A stretch of 64,000 nucleotides of DNA from Rudanella paleaurantiibacter (GTDB lineage Bacteria; Bacteroidota; Bacteroidia; Cytophagales; Spirosomataceae). Position 1 is the first letter of the stretch. Each line of letters opens with the position of its first letter. Under the pieces are notes generated by a model. That model made no database searches. It saw only the letters and a program-made list of their open reading frames with translations, and was not told the DNA's origin. The stretch covers positions 1 to 64,000 of the forward strand of contig NZ_WELI01000011.1 of NCBI RefSeq assembly GCF_009184635.1, given 5' to 3'. Shown piece after piece: positions 24,971-33,166 of the stretch. A program made the position numbers and the translations under genes.

Positions 24971-25966
24971 ATGATTTACAAATTGGTATTAACCATCCTG
25001 ACCATGCTTGGCAGCGTAGGCTGCGGAGCTCAGACAACGAGAAAAATGGAAGAACTTAAAAATCCACTCTTGTGCGACCCGGCCGAGGGCATCTGCGCCA
25101 TACCCGATAGCACCACCGGCAACACCGTTTCGGTACAAACCGCCGACAAACCCATCAAGGTTATCTACTTCACCGACCCCATTTGTTCGTCGTGTTGGGG
25201 TATAGAACCCCAACTCAAAAAGCTGAAGCTGGAATACGGCAACAGTGTGGATATTGAGTACCGGATGGGCGGTTTACTGCCCGACTGGAGCTACAACAGC
25301 GGTGGCATCAGCAAGCCCTCCGACGTAGCCCATCACTGGGATGAGGTGAGCGTGTATTACGATATGCCTATCGACGGAGATGTTTGGCTCGAAGATCCGC
25401 TTGCGTCGTCGTACCCGCCCTCCATTGCATTCAAAGCGGCCCAGATGCAGGACAAAGCAAAAGCTTTGTTGTTTTTGCGCGAGCTCCGGGAATTGGTTTT
25501 CCTGAAGAAAAAGAACATTGCGAAGTGGGAAAACATGGCCCTTGCGGCCCGCAAAGTGGGGTTGAATGTAGATCAACTTAAAGCGGATGTTGATGGTAAG
25601 GCCAAAGTCGCGTTTGAAGACGATTTGAAACTGGCCAAATCGATGGGGGTGCGGGGTTTCCCAACGCTGTTTTTTGCCAATAGTCAGGGCAACGGCGAGG
25701 TGGTATATGGCACCAAACCCTACTCGTTTTACGAAGTGGCAGTGTTGAAACTGCACGGAGCCGCCACCAAAAAGGAGTACGGCAAAGACCCACAATCGCT
25801 TTTTGCGGCCTACCACTCACTGACCGCCAAGGAGTATGCCGAACTGTCGGGTACGCCAAGGGCTACGGCCGAAGCACAACTGAACGAACTGGCCGCGCAG
25901 GGGTATCTGGAAAAGTTGACCACCAAAAACGGATCTATCTGGACCATCAAAAATACCCGTCGGTAG
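24971..25966 (+). CDS. DsbA-family thiol protein with C-terminal winged-helix-like domain
   Basis: 331 residues. The thioredoxin-like core begins KVIYFTDPICSSCWGIEPQL with Cys72 and Cys75; the C-x-x-C-W signature matches DsbA/FrnE/YjbH relatives. The cis-proline loop is GVRGFPTLFF. The last 50 residues (SLTAKEYAELSGTPRATAEA, then a helix and a GYLEKLTT..GSIWTI wing) look like a winged helix. The start is uncertain. The N-terminal MIYKLVLTILTMLGSVGC suggests a lipoprotein signal, but an internal start at 25046 (MEELKNPLLCDPAEG) would give a cytosolic protein, which a DNA-binding-like tail would require. It is divergent from hxlR. A redox-adaptor or thiol-stress role is inferred. Confidence 0.8.
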   Translation: MIYKLVLTILTMLGSVGCGAQTTRKMEELKNPLLCDPAEGICAIPDSTTGNTVSVQTADKPIKVIYFTDPICSSCWGIEPQLKKLKLEYGNSVDIEYRMGGLLPDWSYNSGGISKPSDVAHHWDEVSVYYDMPIDGDVWLEDPLASSYPPSIAFKAAQMQDKAKALLFLRELRELVFLKKKNIAKWENMALAARKVGLNVDQLKADVDGKAKVAFEDDLKLAKSMGVRGFPTLFFANSQGNGEVVYGTKPYSFYEVAVLKLHGAATKKEYGKDPQSLFAAYHSLTAKEYAELSGTPRATAEAQLNELAAQGYLEKLTTKNGSIWTIKNTRR

Positions 25967-26010
25967 AGAGGTTCATTGAACGGGCTGATACCATCTATCA
26001 GACACAGTCG

Positions 26011-26063
26011 ACAGGCTTAACTGACTATTTCCAACGATGCGGGAGATGGTCAGTTAAGCCTGT
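26011..26063 (+). terminator. intrinsic terminator after the DsbA-like gene
   Basis: Perfect 15-bp arms ACAGGCTTAACTGAC (26011-26025) and GTCAGTTAAGCCTGT (26049-26063), followed by ATCATTTTTG. It lies 45 bases after the stop codon and before the tetR promoter. Confidence 0.7.
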
Positions 26064-26115
26064 ATCATTTTTGTGCCTTACGATAAAACGAGTGAAGGTG
26101 TAAAATTTCTGTTAG

Positions 26116-26136
26116 ATTTTGAACAATGTTCAAAAT
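26116..26136. promoter_or_regulatory. perfect palindromic operator upstream of tetR
   Basis: ATTTTGAACA-A-TGTTCAAAAT is a perfect palindrome with 10-bp arms around one base, as expected for a TetR dimer site. It overlaps the -33 element (TTTG 26118-26121) and the spacer before the -7 box TAGTTTTG at 26144-26151, so binding would block transcription. A shorter version recurs at 26794-26808. Confidence 0.75.
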
Positions 26137-26151
26137 TTGCGCTTAGTTTTG
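26118..26151 (+). promoter_or_regulatory. tetR promoter (TTTG / TAGTTTTG)
   Basis: TTTG at 26118-26121 and TAGTTTTG at 26144-26151 are separated by 22 bases, near the spacing of Bacteroidota primary-sigma promoters. The start codon lies 17 bases after the -7 box, giving a leader of roughly ten bases. The operator palindrome lies across the -33 and the spacer. Confidence 0.55.
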
Positions 26152-26168
26152 TGACGAACGAATAAGTC

Positions 26169-26777
26169 ATGGGAGTTGCCGAACGCAAAGCGAAGGAAAA
26201 AGAAGAGTTACGCAATCATATTCTGGCTGCGGCCATGCGGCTGTTTGCCGAAAAAGGGGTAGACAATGTAACAATCCGAAACATTGCCGACGCAGCTGAA
26301 TACAGCGTAGGAACCGTTTATGTCTATTTTAAAGACAAAAGTGCCATTCTGCACGCCTTGCATACCCAAGGTTTTTCGGACCTACGCAGCCGGTTTCAGA
26401 TTCTAACGTACGTGGCTGACCCAATGGAACGTTTGAAGGCTTCCGGCCACGTTTACGTTCAGTTTGCGGTTGAAAACCCGCACATGTATCAGCTGATGTT
26501 TAGTGTCGCTGACCCCATTGATCACGTTGAGTGTGCTCCTGACGGTAAATGGCACGAGGGGCAGAGTACGTTCAACTTTTTGCGCGATATGGTTCAGGCG
26601 TGTGTAGATGCCGGTCATTTCAGCGGGCATCAACCGGTCGCGCTGGCGTATCTGATCTGGGGTGCGGTGCATGGTATTTGCTCGCTGTCCATCATGAAAC
26701 GGGCGTCGGTCACTGAATTAAACAATCCGGTAGGCGAGGGATTGACTGAGTTTTTGCGAATGCTGGACAGGCTCTAA
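26169..26777 (+). CDS. TetR/AcrR-family transcriptional regulator
   Basis: 202 residues. The N-terminal helix-turn-helix is standard for TetR: ILAAAMRLFAEKGVDNVTIR followed by IADAAEYSVGTVYVYFKDKS. The C-terminal ligand domain (VQFAVENPHMYQLMFSV, LAYLIWGAVHGICSLSI) is of the WHG type. The palindromes at 26116 and 26794 are its probable operators, one controlling itself and one in front of the next gene. The downstream DUF2147, SDR and membrane genes run the same way with short gaps and are likely its targets. The inducer is unknown; hydrophobic compounds are typical. Confidence 0.9.
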   Translation: MGVAERKAKEKEELRNHILAAAMRLFAEKGVDNVTIRNIADAAEYSVGTVYVYFKDKSAILHALHTQGFSDLRSRFQILTYVADPMERLKASGHVYVQFAVENPHMYQLMFSVADPIDHVECAPDGKWHEGQSTFNFLRDMVQACVDAGHFSGHQPVALAYLIWGAVHGICSLSIMKRASVTELNNPVGEGLTEFLRMLDRL

Positions 26778-26793
26778 ATTTTTTACCTGTTTA

Positions 26794-26808
26794 TTGAACA
26801 TTGTTCAA
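26794..26808. promoter_or_regulatory. second TetR operator-like palindrome
   Basis: TTGAACA-T-TGTTCAA, 7-bp perfect arms, shares its GAACA/TGTTC core with the palindrome upstream of tetR. It lies 17 bases after the tetR stop and 50 bases before the DUF2147 start. A looser TTCAA..TTGAA sequence follows at 26822-26833. It suggests the DUF2147-SDR-membrane genes have their own repressed promoter. Confidence 0.65.
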
Positions 26809-26858
26809 ATATAAATCGTAGTTCAAAATTGAATTTTTAAACCGTTAATTGGACCAAA

Positions 26859-27320
26859 ATGAAACAGAATCTATCTGGCTATCTACTGACCGCCAGGTTT
26901 GTGATCGTATCGCTGCTCGTGTGGGTTTCACTGACCAACGCAGCCTCCGCGCAAAAAGACCCTAATGCGATTGTAGGTGAATGGCTTTCGGACCAGAAGG
27001 ATAGGCGCATTCAGATCTACAGACAGGGAGGCTCCTACTTCGGCCGCATCACCTGGGGAACTGGGACCGTCAGTAATGACGAGAAAAACCCAAATCCAAC
27101 CCTTCGGAATCGTCCTTTACTTGGACTGGTCTTGCTACAAAACCTACGTTTTGATGGTAAAAACACCTGGCAAGATGGGACGATTTATGACCCACGGGAG
27201 GGAAAAACGTATGCATGCAAGGTGAGCCTGGAAAGTAATAACCGGTTAAACATCAGGGGCTTTATGGGGCTGTCAATGTTTGGCCGCACCGACGTCTGGA
27301 CTCGGGTCCCAAACCAGTAA
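26859..27320 (+). CDS. DUF2147 domain-containing exported protein
   Basis: 153 residues with a signal peptide (VIVSLLVWVSLTNAASAQ). The mature part opens DPNAIVGEWLSDQKDRRIQIY, then GSYFGRITWG, with FDGKNTWQDGTIYDPREGKT and LNIRGFMGLSMFGRTDVWTR. These are the DUF2147 hallmarks: a small beta-barrel-like periplasmic or outer-membrane-associated protein of unknown function. It is often associated with envelope or lipid genes. It follows a TetR operator and precedes an SDR by 12 bases. Confidence 0.85.
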   Translation: MKQNLSGYLLTARFVIVSLLVWVSLTNAASAQKDPNAIVGEWLSDQKDRRIQIYRQGGSYFGRITWGTGTVSNDEKNPNPTLRNRPLLGLVLLQNLRFDGKNTWQDGTIYDPREGKTYACKVSLESNNRLNIRGFMGLSMFGRTDVWTRVPNQ

Positions 27321-27332
27321 TATCTATCAATT

Positions 27333-28160
27333 ATGACACTATCAGAAAACGAGAAAAAGCGTCTGCGAAACCGGTACGGTTCGTGGGCGGTAGTAACCGG
27401 GGCCTCGTCGGGTATCGGTCGGGAGTTGGCCAAACAGCTGGCAAGTGCAAGTTTTGGGTTAGTGCTGGTCGCCCGGCGCGAAGCAGTGCTCGCCGAGGTC
27501 GCCAGGGAACTTCAACAAACCTATCAAACTGAGGTTCGGCTGGTTCTGGCCGATCTGGCCCAGCCGGAGGGCGTTACTTTACTGATTCAGGCAACGGAGT
27601 CGCTTCCGGTGGGGCTGCTGGTGGCATCAGCTGGCTTCGGCACGTCGGGTCGGCTGGTCGACTCCGATCTGGAGGACGAGGTAAACATGTTGCGGGTAAA
27701 TTGTGAAGCCCTGTTGCGGTTGACCCATCAGTTTGGCCGTCGGTTTACCAGTGAGGGGCGGGGTGGAATCATTCTGTTGTCGTCTATGGTGGCTTTTCAG
27801 GGAGTTCCCTTTGCAGCCCACTATGCGGCTACCAAAGCCTATGTGCAAACCCTGGCTGAGGGGCTAAATCGGGAGCTTAAGCCAGCCGGGGTAGATGTAT
27901 TGGCCGCAGCTCCGGGGCCGGTTCAGAGTGGGTTTGGTAGCCGTGCCAATATGCAGATGAATATGACGTCACAACCTGCACAAGTCGGCGTGCCCATTCT
28001 GAAGGCCCTGGGTCGGCAAACGACGGTGTTGCCGGGGTGGCTCACTAAACTGCTGGTTTACAGTTTGCAACTGGTGCCACGTCCGGTCAAAGTGCGTATC
28101 ATGGAGCAGGTCATGGGCGGTATGACCCGTCATCAACGCGTATCAACGCTAAGCATATGA
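27333..28160 (+). CDS. SDR-family oxidoreductase
   Basis: 275 residues. Glycine-rich cofactor motif TGASSGIG at residues 22-29, and ARR after strand two, suggesting NADP(H). NAG is replaced by SAG in LLVASAGFGTSGR. The catalytic Ser is in GGIILLSSMVAFQG, and the Tyr and Lys in HYAATKAY. The C-terminal third extends past the core with hydrophobic segments (LLVYSLQLVPRPVKVRI), as in membrane-associated short-chain dehydrogenases of the YqjQ/DltE type. Its stop overlaps the next start by four bases. Substrate unknown; a lipid or ketone is plausible given the membrane partner. Confidence 0.85.
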   Translation: MTLSENEKKRLRNRYGSWAVVTGASSGIGRELAKQLASASFGLVLVARREAVLAEVARELQQTYQTEVRLVLADLAQPEGVTLLIQATESLPVGLLVASAGFGTSGRLVDSDLEDEVNMLRVNCEALLRLTHQFGRRFTSEGRGGIILLSSMVAFQGVPFAAHYAATKAYVQTLAEGLNRELKPAGVDVLAAAPGPVQSGFGSRANMQMNMTSQPAQVGVPILKALGRQTTVLPGWLTKLLVYSLQLVPRPVKVRIMEQVMGGMTRHQRVSTLSI

Positions 28161-28936
28161 GATACTTTCTGGAAACCTTGCGCGTTCGAAACGAACTTCT
28201 TTGGGCGTTCGGGTGGCTGTGCCTGGCCGGAGCGGTCGTTTGCCTGTTGCTGACGGCCCTTAGCCGAACGGAAGTGTACGGGGCTAATGTCTGGTACAAG
28301 CCCTTCAAGTTTTACTTGTCGGTGGCACTCTTTTCCTGGACAATGGGCTGGTATAGCGCCTACCTGCCGCCAACAAATTCGCTCTCGTGGTTCTCGTGGG
28401 GCGTAACCGTTTTGTTAAGTCTGGAGTTGGTTTACATCACCGTGCAGGCAAGTCGGGGGCAGGCCTCACACTTCAATACATCTACCCCGTTTTACTCGTT
28501 TATGTGGATCGGAATGGCGCTTGCGGCCATCGGGGTTTCGGTCTGGACAGCGTACCTGACAACCCAGTTTTTTGGTGAAGTTACCCCCTTACCGCAGGGG
28601 TACCTGTGGGCCATTCGGTTCGGGCTAATCTGGTTTATCCTGTTTTCGTTGCAGGGGTTAATGATGGGCAGTCGGATGGCGCATACGGTGGGAGGGGCCG
28701 ACGGCGGAGCGGGCCTTCCCGTACTAAACTGGAGCCGTAAGAATGGCGATTTGCGAATTGCCCATTTTCTGGGCATGCACGCCCTGCAAGTAATCCCGTT
28801 ACTGGCTCACTACCTGTTCAAAGACCTGTGGCAGGTAATCCTCGTGGCGCTCCTGTATGCGCTCGTGACGGTGGGCGTATTAATTCAGGCGCTGATAGGC
28901 CGCCCGCTGTCAGGCCTGTGGGCGGCTCTGGGCTAA
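28157..28936 (+). CDS. multi-pass membrane protein of unknown function
   Basis: 259 residues with about seven predicted transmembrane helices. Helix one is LLWAFGWLCLAGAVVCLLLT. Charged or polar landmarks include NVWYKPFKFYLSVALFSW, MMGSRMAHTVGGADGGAG and FLGMHALQVIPLLAHYLF. The last contains histidines near the membrane centre, which could bind metal or haem, but I do not recognise a family. ATGA overlap with the upstream SDR gene indicates coupled translation. It is the last gene of the TetR-controlled group and is followed by a 161-bp repeat and a terminator. Confidence 0.75.
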   Translation: MRYFLETLRVRNELLWAFGWLCLAGAVVCLLLTALSRTEVYGANVWYKPFKFYLSVALFSWTMGWYSAYLPPTNSLSWFSWGVTVLLSLELVYITVQASRGQASHFNTSTPFYSFMWIGMALAAIGVSVWTAYLTTQFFGEVTPLPQGYLWAIRFGLIWFILFSLQGLMMGSRMAHTVGGADGGAGLPVLNWSRKNGDLRIAHFLGMHALQVIPLLAHYLFKDLWQVILVALLYALVTVGVLIQALIGRPLSGLWAALG

Positions 28937-29005
28937 GAGGGACTGGACTCAAGGGACTCATGTCGCCCGGGAGTGTGGGTCTGAGCCTCCTCCTCTTTTT
29001 AACAA

Positions 29006-29166
29006 AACGTGAATTATGGATAATTTGTATTACAACCAGCTGTTTAACAAATGATTGCTGACGCAAGGGCCTTCGACAGGCTCAGGCTGACTGGCGGCTC
29101 TCAAGTTTACAGTCAGCCTGAGCCTGTCGAAGGCCCTTGCGTCAGCCATTATGCATAATTCACGTT
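29006..29166 (-). repeat. 161-bp MITE-like element, copy C (inverted)
   Basis: It is inverted relative to copies A and B. Read on the minus strand it matches copy A along nearly its whole length, including the non-palindromic third (AATCATTTGTTAAACAGCTG). Its ends are AACGTGAATTATGGATAAT and ATTATGCATAATTCACGTT. The flanks are AACAA (29001-29005) and AACAA (29167-29171), an exact 5-bp direct repeat. It lies in the gap 28937-29256, which has no gene. Confidence 0.8.
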
Positions 29167-29170
29167 AACA

Positions 29171-29205
29171 AAACAGGCGGTGAACCCCACGTTCACCGCC
29201 TGTTT
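29171..29205. terminator. bidirectional intrinsic terminator
   Basis: Perfect 15-bp arms AAACAGGCGGTGAAC (29171-29185) and GTTCACCGCCTGTTT (29191-29205) with a CCCAC loop, between two genes that converge on it. Terminal A and T runs make it usable from both sides. Confidence 0.75.
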
Positions 29206-29256
29206 ACACTACCTACCCTAAATCTACGAACCCTCAATTGAGTGCCATACCCCTGG

Positions 29257-32200
29257 TCAGTTCTCTACACAGCTGGCTGAGATAGTTGTGGTACTGGCCG
29301 GTGTTACGTCGATAAACGGCCCCTCCTGCCCGGTACTCCAGCGCACGGTGCCCGTACACCCGAGGGCGGTGAGCCGCACGGTTTGCCCTTCGCAGATATC
29401 CGTTTTGGTGGCCACAATCCGAAACACCTCGGCCGCAGTTACCGTCAGCGTGAAGGGTTGACTCAGCACGTCGGAGCCGTACCGTACCCGCACCTGATAA
29501 TCGCCCGGAGGCAAACCGGCCGGAATCGCAAACCGTAGCCCGGTGGTATTGCTCGTGAGGCTGGCTACCGTGGCCGATTGTGCCCCCGTCAGCTCAACCG
29601 AAAACGGGGTAATGAGGTCGAATGGGCATCCGGCAGGGTCGGCCGAATAGCTTATATTCAATGCACTCCCCGCCCGGGCGGTGGTCGACGATGGGCTGGG
29701 TGTACTTGCAAAGGCGGTATTGCCGGTTGTACCAATGTTGAGGCTCGTCGTGCTGTTCAGGCCGTTACTTGTGTTTGTAACCGTCACCGAATACACGCCA
29801 GCCGTGTTCACCGTCGCCGAGCTGCCCGACGTGCTCACAATACCCGGCCCCGAAAATGCGTACGTTAGCGGGCCGGTAGCCGCACTGGTGCTCACCGCGA
29901 GCGTCAGCAAGGGATTGTTGCAGGGGAGTAGGCCGTTGTTAGATGCCAGCAACTGCGCCCCCGGCGGGGTGTCCATGGCGTTGAGCAGGGTGTTGAAATT
30001 GGAAAAACCGTCGCTGAGCGGCTCCCCCTGTACGCTCGACACCAGAAACACCTGCTCGTTGGCAGGCAGAACCAGATTGGCCGGTGCGCCCGGCGTGGCT
30101 GTGAACGTTTGTGGAGTCTGCGGCTCGTTGTCGGTGCGGGAATAATACAGCTTGTGAATGGTGCCCGCCGTGAGCGAGGTGCTCACATCGAGGGTAATCT
30201 GGGCGTTGCCGAGGTTACGGAACGCCCGGTACGATTGCCCGTTAAGCTGCACCACCAGTCCTTTCAGGTCGCCATTGGATACCCGGCTGACGGTCGCATC
30301 GCCCACGGCTCCGCTTTGCCGAATCTCGACCACAAAAAACTTCCGGGTGTCGCCGGGGTAGGTGTACAGGTTTGTGCCGTCGGAGAGGTTGTAGCGGAAA
30401 ACGATTTCTTCGGCCGTCGGAAAATCATCGCGCAGAATCCCGGCCGTTCCGGTACTGATTTGCGTAAAGTCGTGGTTGTGAATAATCGTTTGCAGATTAC
30501 CGTACGCATAGCGCTTGTTTGCTTCCAGCACCGTGATGCTTTTGGGGTTTTGCTGTTCACCCCGCCCGTAGGTAAACCGCACCCGCCCGTCTATTTCAAG
30601 AGCCTGAGCCGGGTTGCCATTTTTCGGAAACGTTTCTACGACCCCAATAACCCGGTCGGGGAGGGTGATCCATTGCTGAAACGTCCCCCAGTCACTATCA
30701 AACGTAGTAGGCCCCACATTTTGCCGTTGCAGCCCACCCGAAGCTGAAAATGCCGTGGCCGTTTTCGTTACGTTCGTTTTGGGTTTGATGCGGGTGCTGG
30801 TGTAGGCCCAGTCGCGCCACTCCTGGTTAGCCGATGTCCGAACGTGTACTTTTGAGTGTACTGCCATCAGGGCAGCATTCAGTTCGTCGCGGTTTACGCC
30901 ATTGACCGTCTGGCGGCCTGCCTGCGTCATCATCGCACCCACAAATGTTTGCATACCCGGTAAGCCACCCGGCGCAGAGGTTCCGACCACTTCGCTTGCA
31001 TCCACATCTCGACCCGAAATGGCGTACGAGAAACGCCCATACCGGGCGCGGGGCCCCTGAATGTTCCGGTCGTACACAACATAGTTATCGGGCAGGGGCT
31101 TCGCTGTGATGTCGTTACGGTAGAATGATACGTTGAGCGGAGTGGGGAGCTGCTTGCGGAAAACAGAATTATACCCCGTTCCGAACAACGCCCTGAACTG
31201 GTCGAGTTGCCCTTTCAGATAAGGGTTGCCGGTCACAAAAACGAGTGGTTCGCCCGAAAAACCCGACTGGCCGTTCCACTGCGTTTTCCAGGAGGGGGCC
31301 GAAAAAAACTCCGGTACTTCGGTGGGCTCAATGCTGATTAGCTCATAATTGGCTGTCTTGGCAATGGCCGTCAGGGCTTCGGGAACATCAAGTACGGCGT
31401 GGATTTTGGCCAGCGAGGTGGTGGTACCGCCGTGGTAATTGGCCACTTCGTTTTGCTCCCGAATGTAGCTGTACGCCCCGTCGGGGTAAATGCACTGGGT
31501 GTTGAGCGAGGTCACAATGGTCCGGGCAAAATTGGTCCAGTCGGTGCGGTTTCGGTGCAGACCGGTCTGGGCCAGCACTTCGGCATACGAAACATCGCGG
31601 TTTACGTAGGTGCCACCGGCCAGTCCGGTTTGGGCAATGGTGAAATAAATGCCGCCCATAATGTCGGACGCGTTGCGCAGGCGGTTTTTGAAAGTGGTGG
31701 GGATATAGTCGGAAAACGAATAGTCGGCCATGCGCCAACCGTAGGCAAACGTGGGCGATGCAAACCAGTCGTTCAGACCGTTTGTGGTGGCACCGGGTAC
31801 TTCATCAATTTCACCGCTCGCGCCGTGAATGCTGTAATCGTCGGCCGAGGCATACAGAATATGCAGGAATCGGTAAAACAAATCGGGATTGTACCGATAC
31901 TCACTCAGGGGCGACACCAGCAACCAGTACAGACCTTCGGCCGTGGCACCCGTTTCCCGGATGATGGGGGCCAACCCGCGCCCTCCCGGAAATACCATCG
32001 AAGCTGAGGTGGATTTGGTGGTTGTGAGCGGGGGTAAGCCCGATTGCGATGGCGGAAACGCCTGCCCCAGGTAGGTGCCCGCCCAGGTGTTCATGGCTTG
32101 AATGAACGGGTTGGTAGCGGCCGAGGTGTGAATGGGTGTTGGGAAAAAGCCCACGCCTTTATCGGGAACTAAGGGCGCGCTGGTGGCCGTCAGGGCTGAT

Positions 32201-33015
32201 ATGTCGGCGAGTAAGGCCGCGGCCTCGTCGGTAAAGCCCGCGTTGGCGGCCAACTCCTGCCGTTCGCGGGCTACCTGAATGGCTGTCAGGCGCAAATCTT
32301 CCAGCGTGCCGGTTGTTGAGGCCGGGCGCATGATAAAATCATCGAACCAAAACTGCTTGGGGCAGGGGCCCTGTGGCAACGAGGCCCCCGTGGCACCGGT
32401 GCCCGTATTGGGCCGTATTGAAATCCGCATACCGGTACGTTCGGCTTCGGTCCAGCCCGATACATCGACCACCGCCCGGTACTTACGCCAGCCGGTGGTC
32501 GACGAAAACGAAGAGGCTGTACCGGTGATTGTCCCCGATGTTTCGCCCCCGTTGGCGGTGGCCGCAGCCGTTGACTTGAACACATTCAACGTCACGAGCG
32601 ATACCCCGTCCGACTTCATGTAGAAGCTCACTTCGTAACTCCCGGCCGCTACAGGTTGCGCCACTACCTGATACAGTTTTATATCGTTGCGATTGGTTTG
32701 CTTCGTAATCCGCATGTACAGCGACTGATTGCCCGAGTTGCGGTCGAGGGTGGTAATGACCGAGCTGCCGCTTGAGCAACCCGTTGTCGGGCCCGAACAG
32801 AGTGTGGTGGTGCTGCACGTACCGGTCACGAACGTAAGTTGCCACCGACCCTGCACCGCCGTCCCCGAAACGGTGCCGCTCAGGTTGGTGGTGTAGCTGC
32901 TGGTGCCCGCCGTGATGACTTCAAAACCGGGGTCGGTAATCAGGTTCGATTGGGCTCGGAGGGATAACCCCGCCAGCCAGAACAACGAGAAAAAAAGGAG
33001 TAAGCGTGGGTGCAT
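29257..33015 (-). CDS. large secreted PL8-like putative polysaccharide lyase with C-terminal Ig-like domains
   Basis: 1252 residues with a signal peptide (LLLFFSLFWLAGLSLRAQ). Residues about 25-230 form a CBM-like jelly roll (GSYEVSFYMKSDGV, then KQFWFDDFIM). A helical region, about 240-560, contains GRGLAPIIRETGATAEGLYW and CIYPDGAYSYIREQ followed closely by NYHGGTTTSLAKI. The last part recalls the catalytic face of PL8-type hyaluronate and chondroitin lyases. A beta-sandwich follows (RARYGRFSYAISGRDV), then at least two Ig-like modules to the end. There is no clear type IX sorting tail. Lyase assignment is tentative. The adjacent fucose genes hint at a fucose-containing or sulfated substrate, but that is inference. 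Confidence 0.6.
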   Translation of the reverse strand: MHPRLLLFFSLFWLAGLSLRAQSNLITDPGFEVITAGTSSYTTNLSGTVSGTAVQGRWQLTFVTGTCSTTTLCSGPTTGCSSGSSVITTLDRNSGNQSLYMRITKQTNRNDIKLYQVVAQPVAAGSYEVSFYMKSDGVSLVTLNVFKSTAAATANGGETSGTITGTASSFSSTTGWRKYRAVVDVSGWTEAERTGMRISIRPNTGTGATGASLPQGPCPKQFWFDDFIMRPASTTGTLEDLRLTAIQVARERQELAANAGFTDEAAALLADISALTATSAPLVPDKGVGFFPTPIHTSAATNPFIQAMNTWAGTYLGQAFPPSQSGLPPLTTTKSTSASMVFPGGRGLAPIIRETGATAEGLYWLLVSPLSEYRYNPDLFYRFLHILYASADDYSIHGASGEIDEVPGATTNGLNDWFASPTFAYGWRMADYSFSDYIPTTFKNRLRNASDIMGGIYFTIAQTGLAGGTYVNRDVSYAEVLAQTGLHRNRTDWTNFARTIVTSLNTQCIYPDGAYSYIREQNEVANYHGGTTTSLAKIHAVLDVPEALTAIAKTANYELISIEPTEVPEFFSAPSWKTQWNGQSGFSGEPLVFVTGNPYLKGQLDQFRALFGTGYNSVFRKQLPTPLNVSFYRNDITAKPLPDNYVVYDRNIQGPRARYGRFSYAISGRDVDASEVVGTSAPGGLPGMQTFVGAMMTQAGRQTVNGVNRDELNAALMAVHSKVHVRTSANQEWRDWAYTSTRIKPKTNVTKTATAFSASGGLQRQNVGPTTFDSDWGTFQQWITLPDRVIGVVETFPKNGNPAQALEIDGRVRFTYGRGEQQNPKSITVLEANKRYAYGNLQTIIHNHDFTQISTGTAGILRDDFPTAEEIVFRYNLSDGTNLYTYPGDTRKFFVVEIRQSGAVGDATVSRVSNGDLKGLVVQLNGQSYRAFRNLGNAQITLDVSTSLTAGTIHKLYYSRTDNEPQTPQTFTATPGAPANLVLPANEQVFLVSSVQGEPLSDGFSNFNTLLNAMDTPPGAQLLASNNGLLPCNNPLLTLAVSTSAATGPLTYAFSGPGIVSTSGSSATVNTAGVYSVTVTNTSNGLNSTTSLNIGTTGNTAFASTPSPSSTTARAGSALNISYSADPAGCPFDLITPFSVELTGAQSATVASLTSNTTGLRFAIPAGLPPGDYQVRVRYGSDVLSQPFTLTVTAAEVFRIVATKTDICEGQTVRLTALGCTGTVRWSTGQEGPFIDVTPASTTTISASCVEN

Positions 33016-33166
33016 AGAAGGCAGATTGAAGCGAGTGAGATTCTCTACAAAACAAGGTGTACAGCCCCTTTTGGGCTTGTCTCAGTCGGTCAATTCCTGT
33101 TCTCAACGTCTCATTGTTGGCTTCTGGCGAGGTTTTATGTGAAAAAACGCGCTTCGGCTGGCCGTT

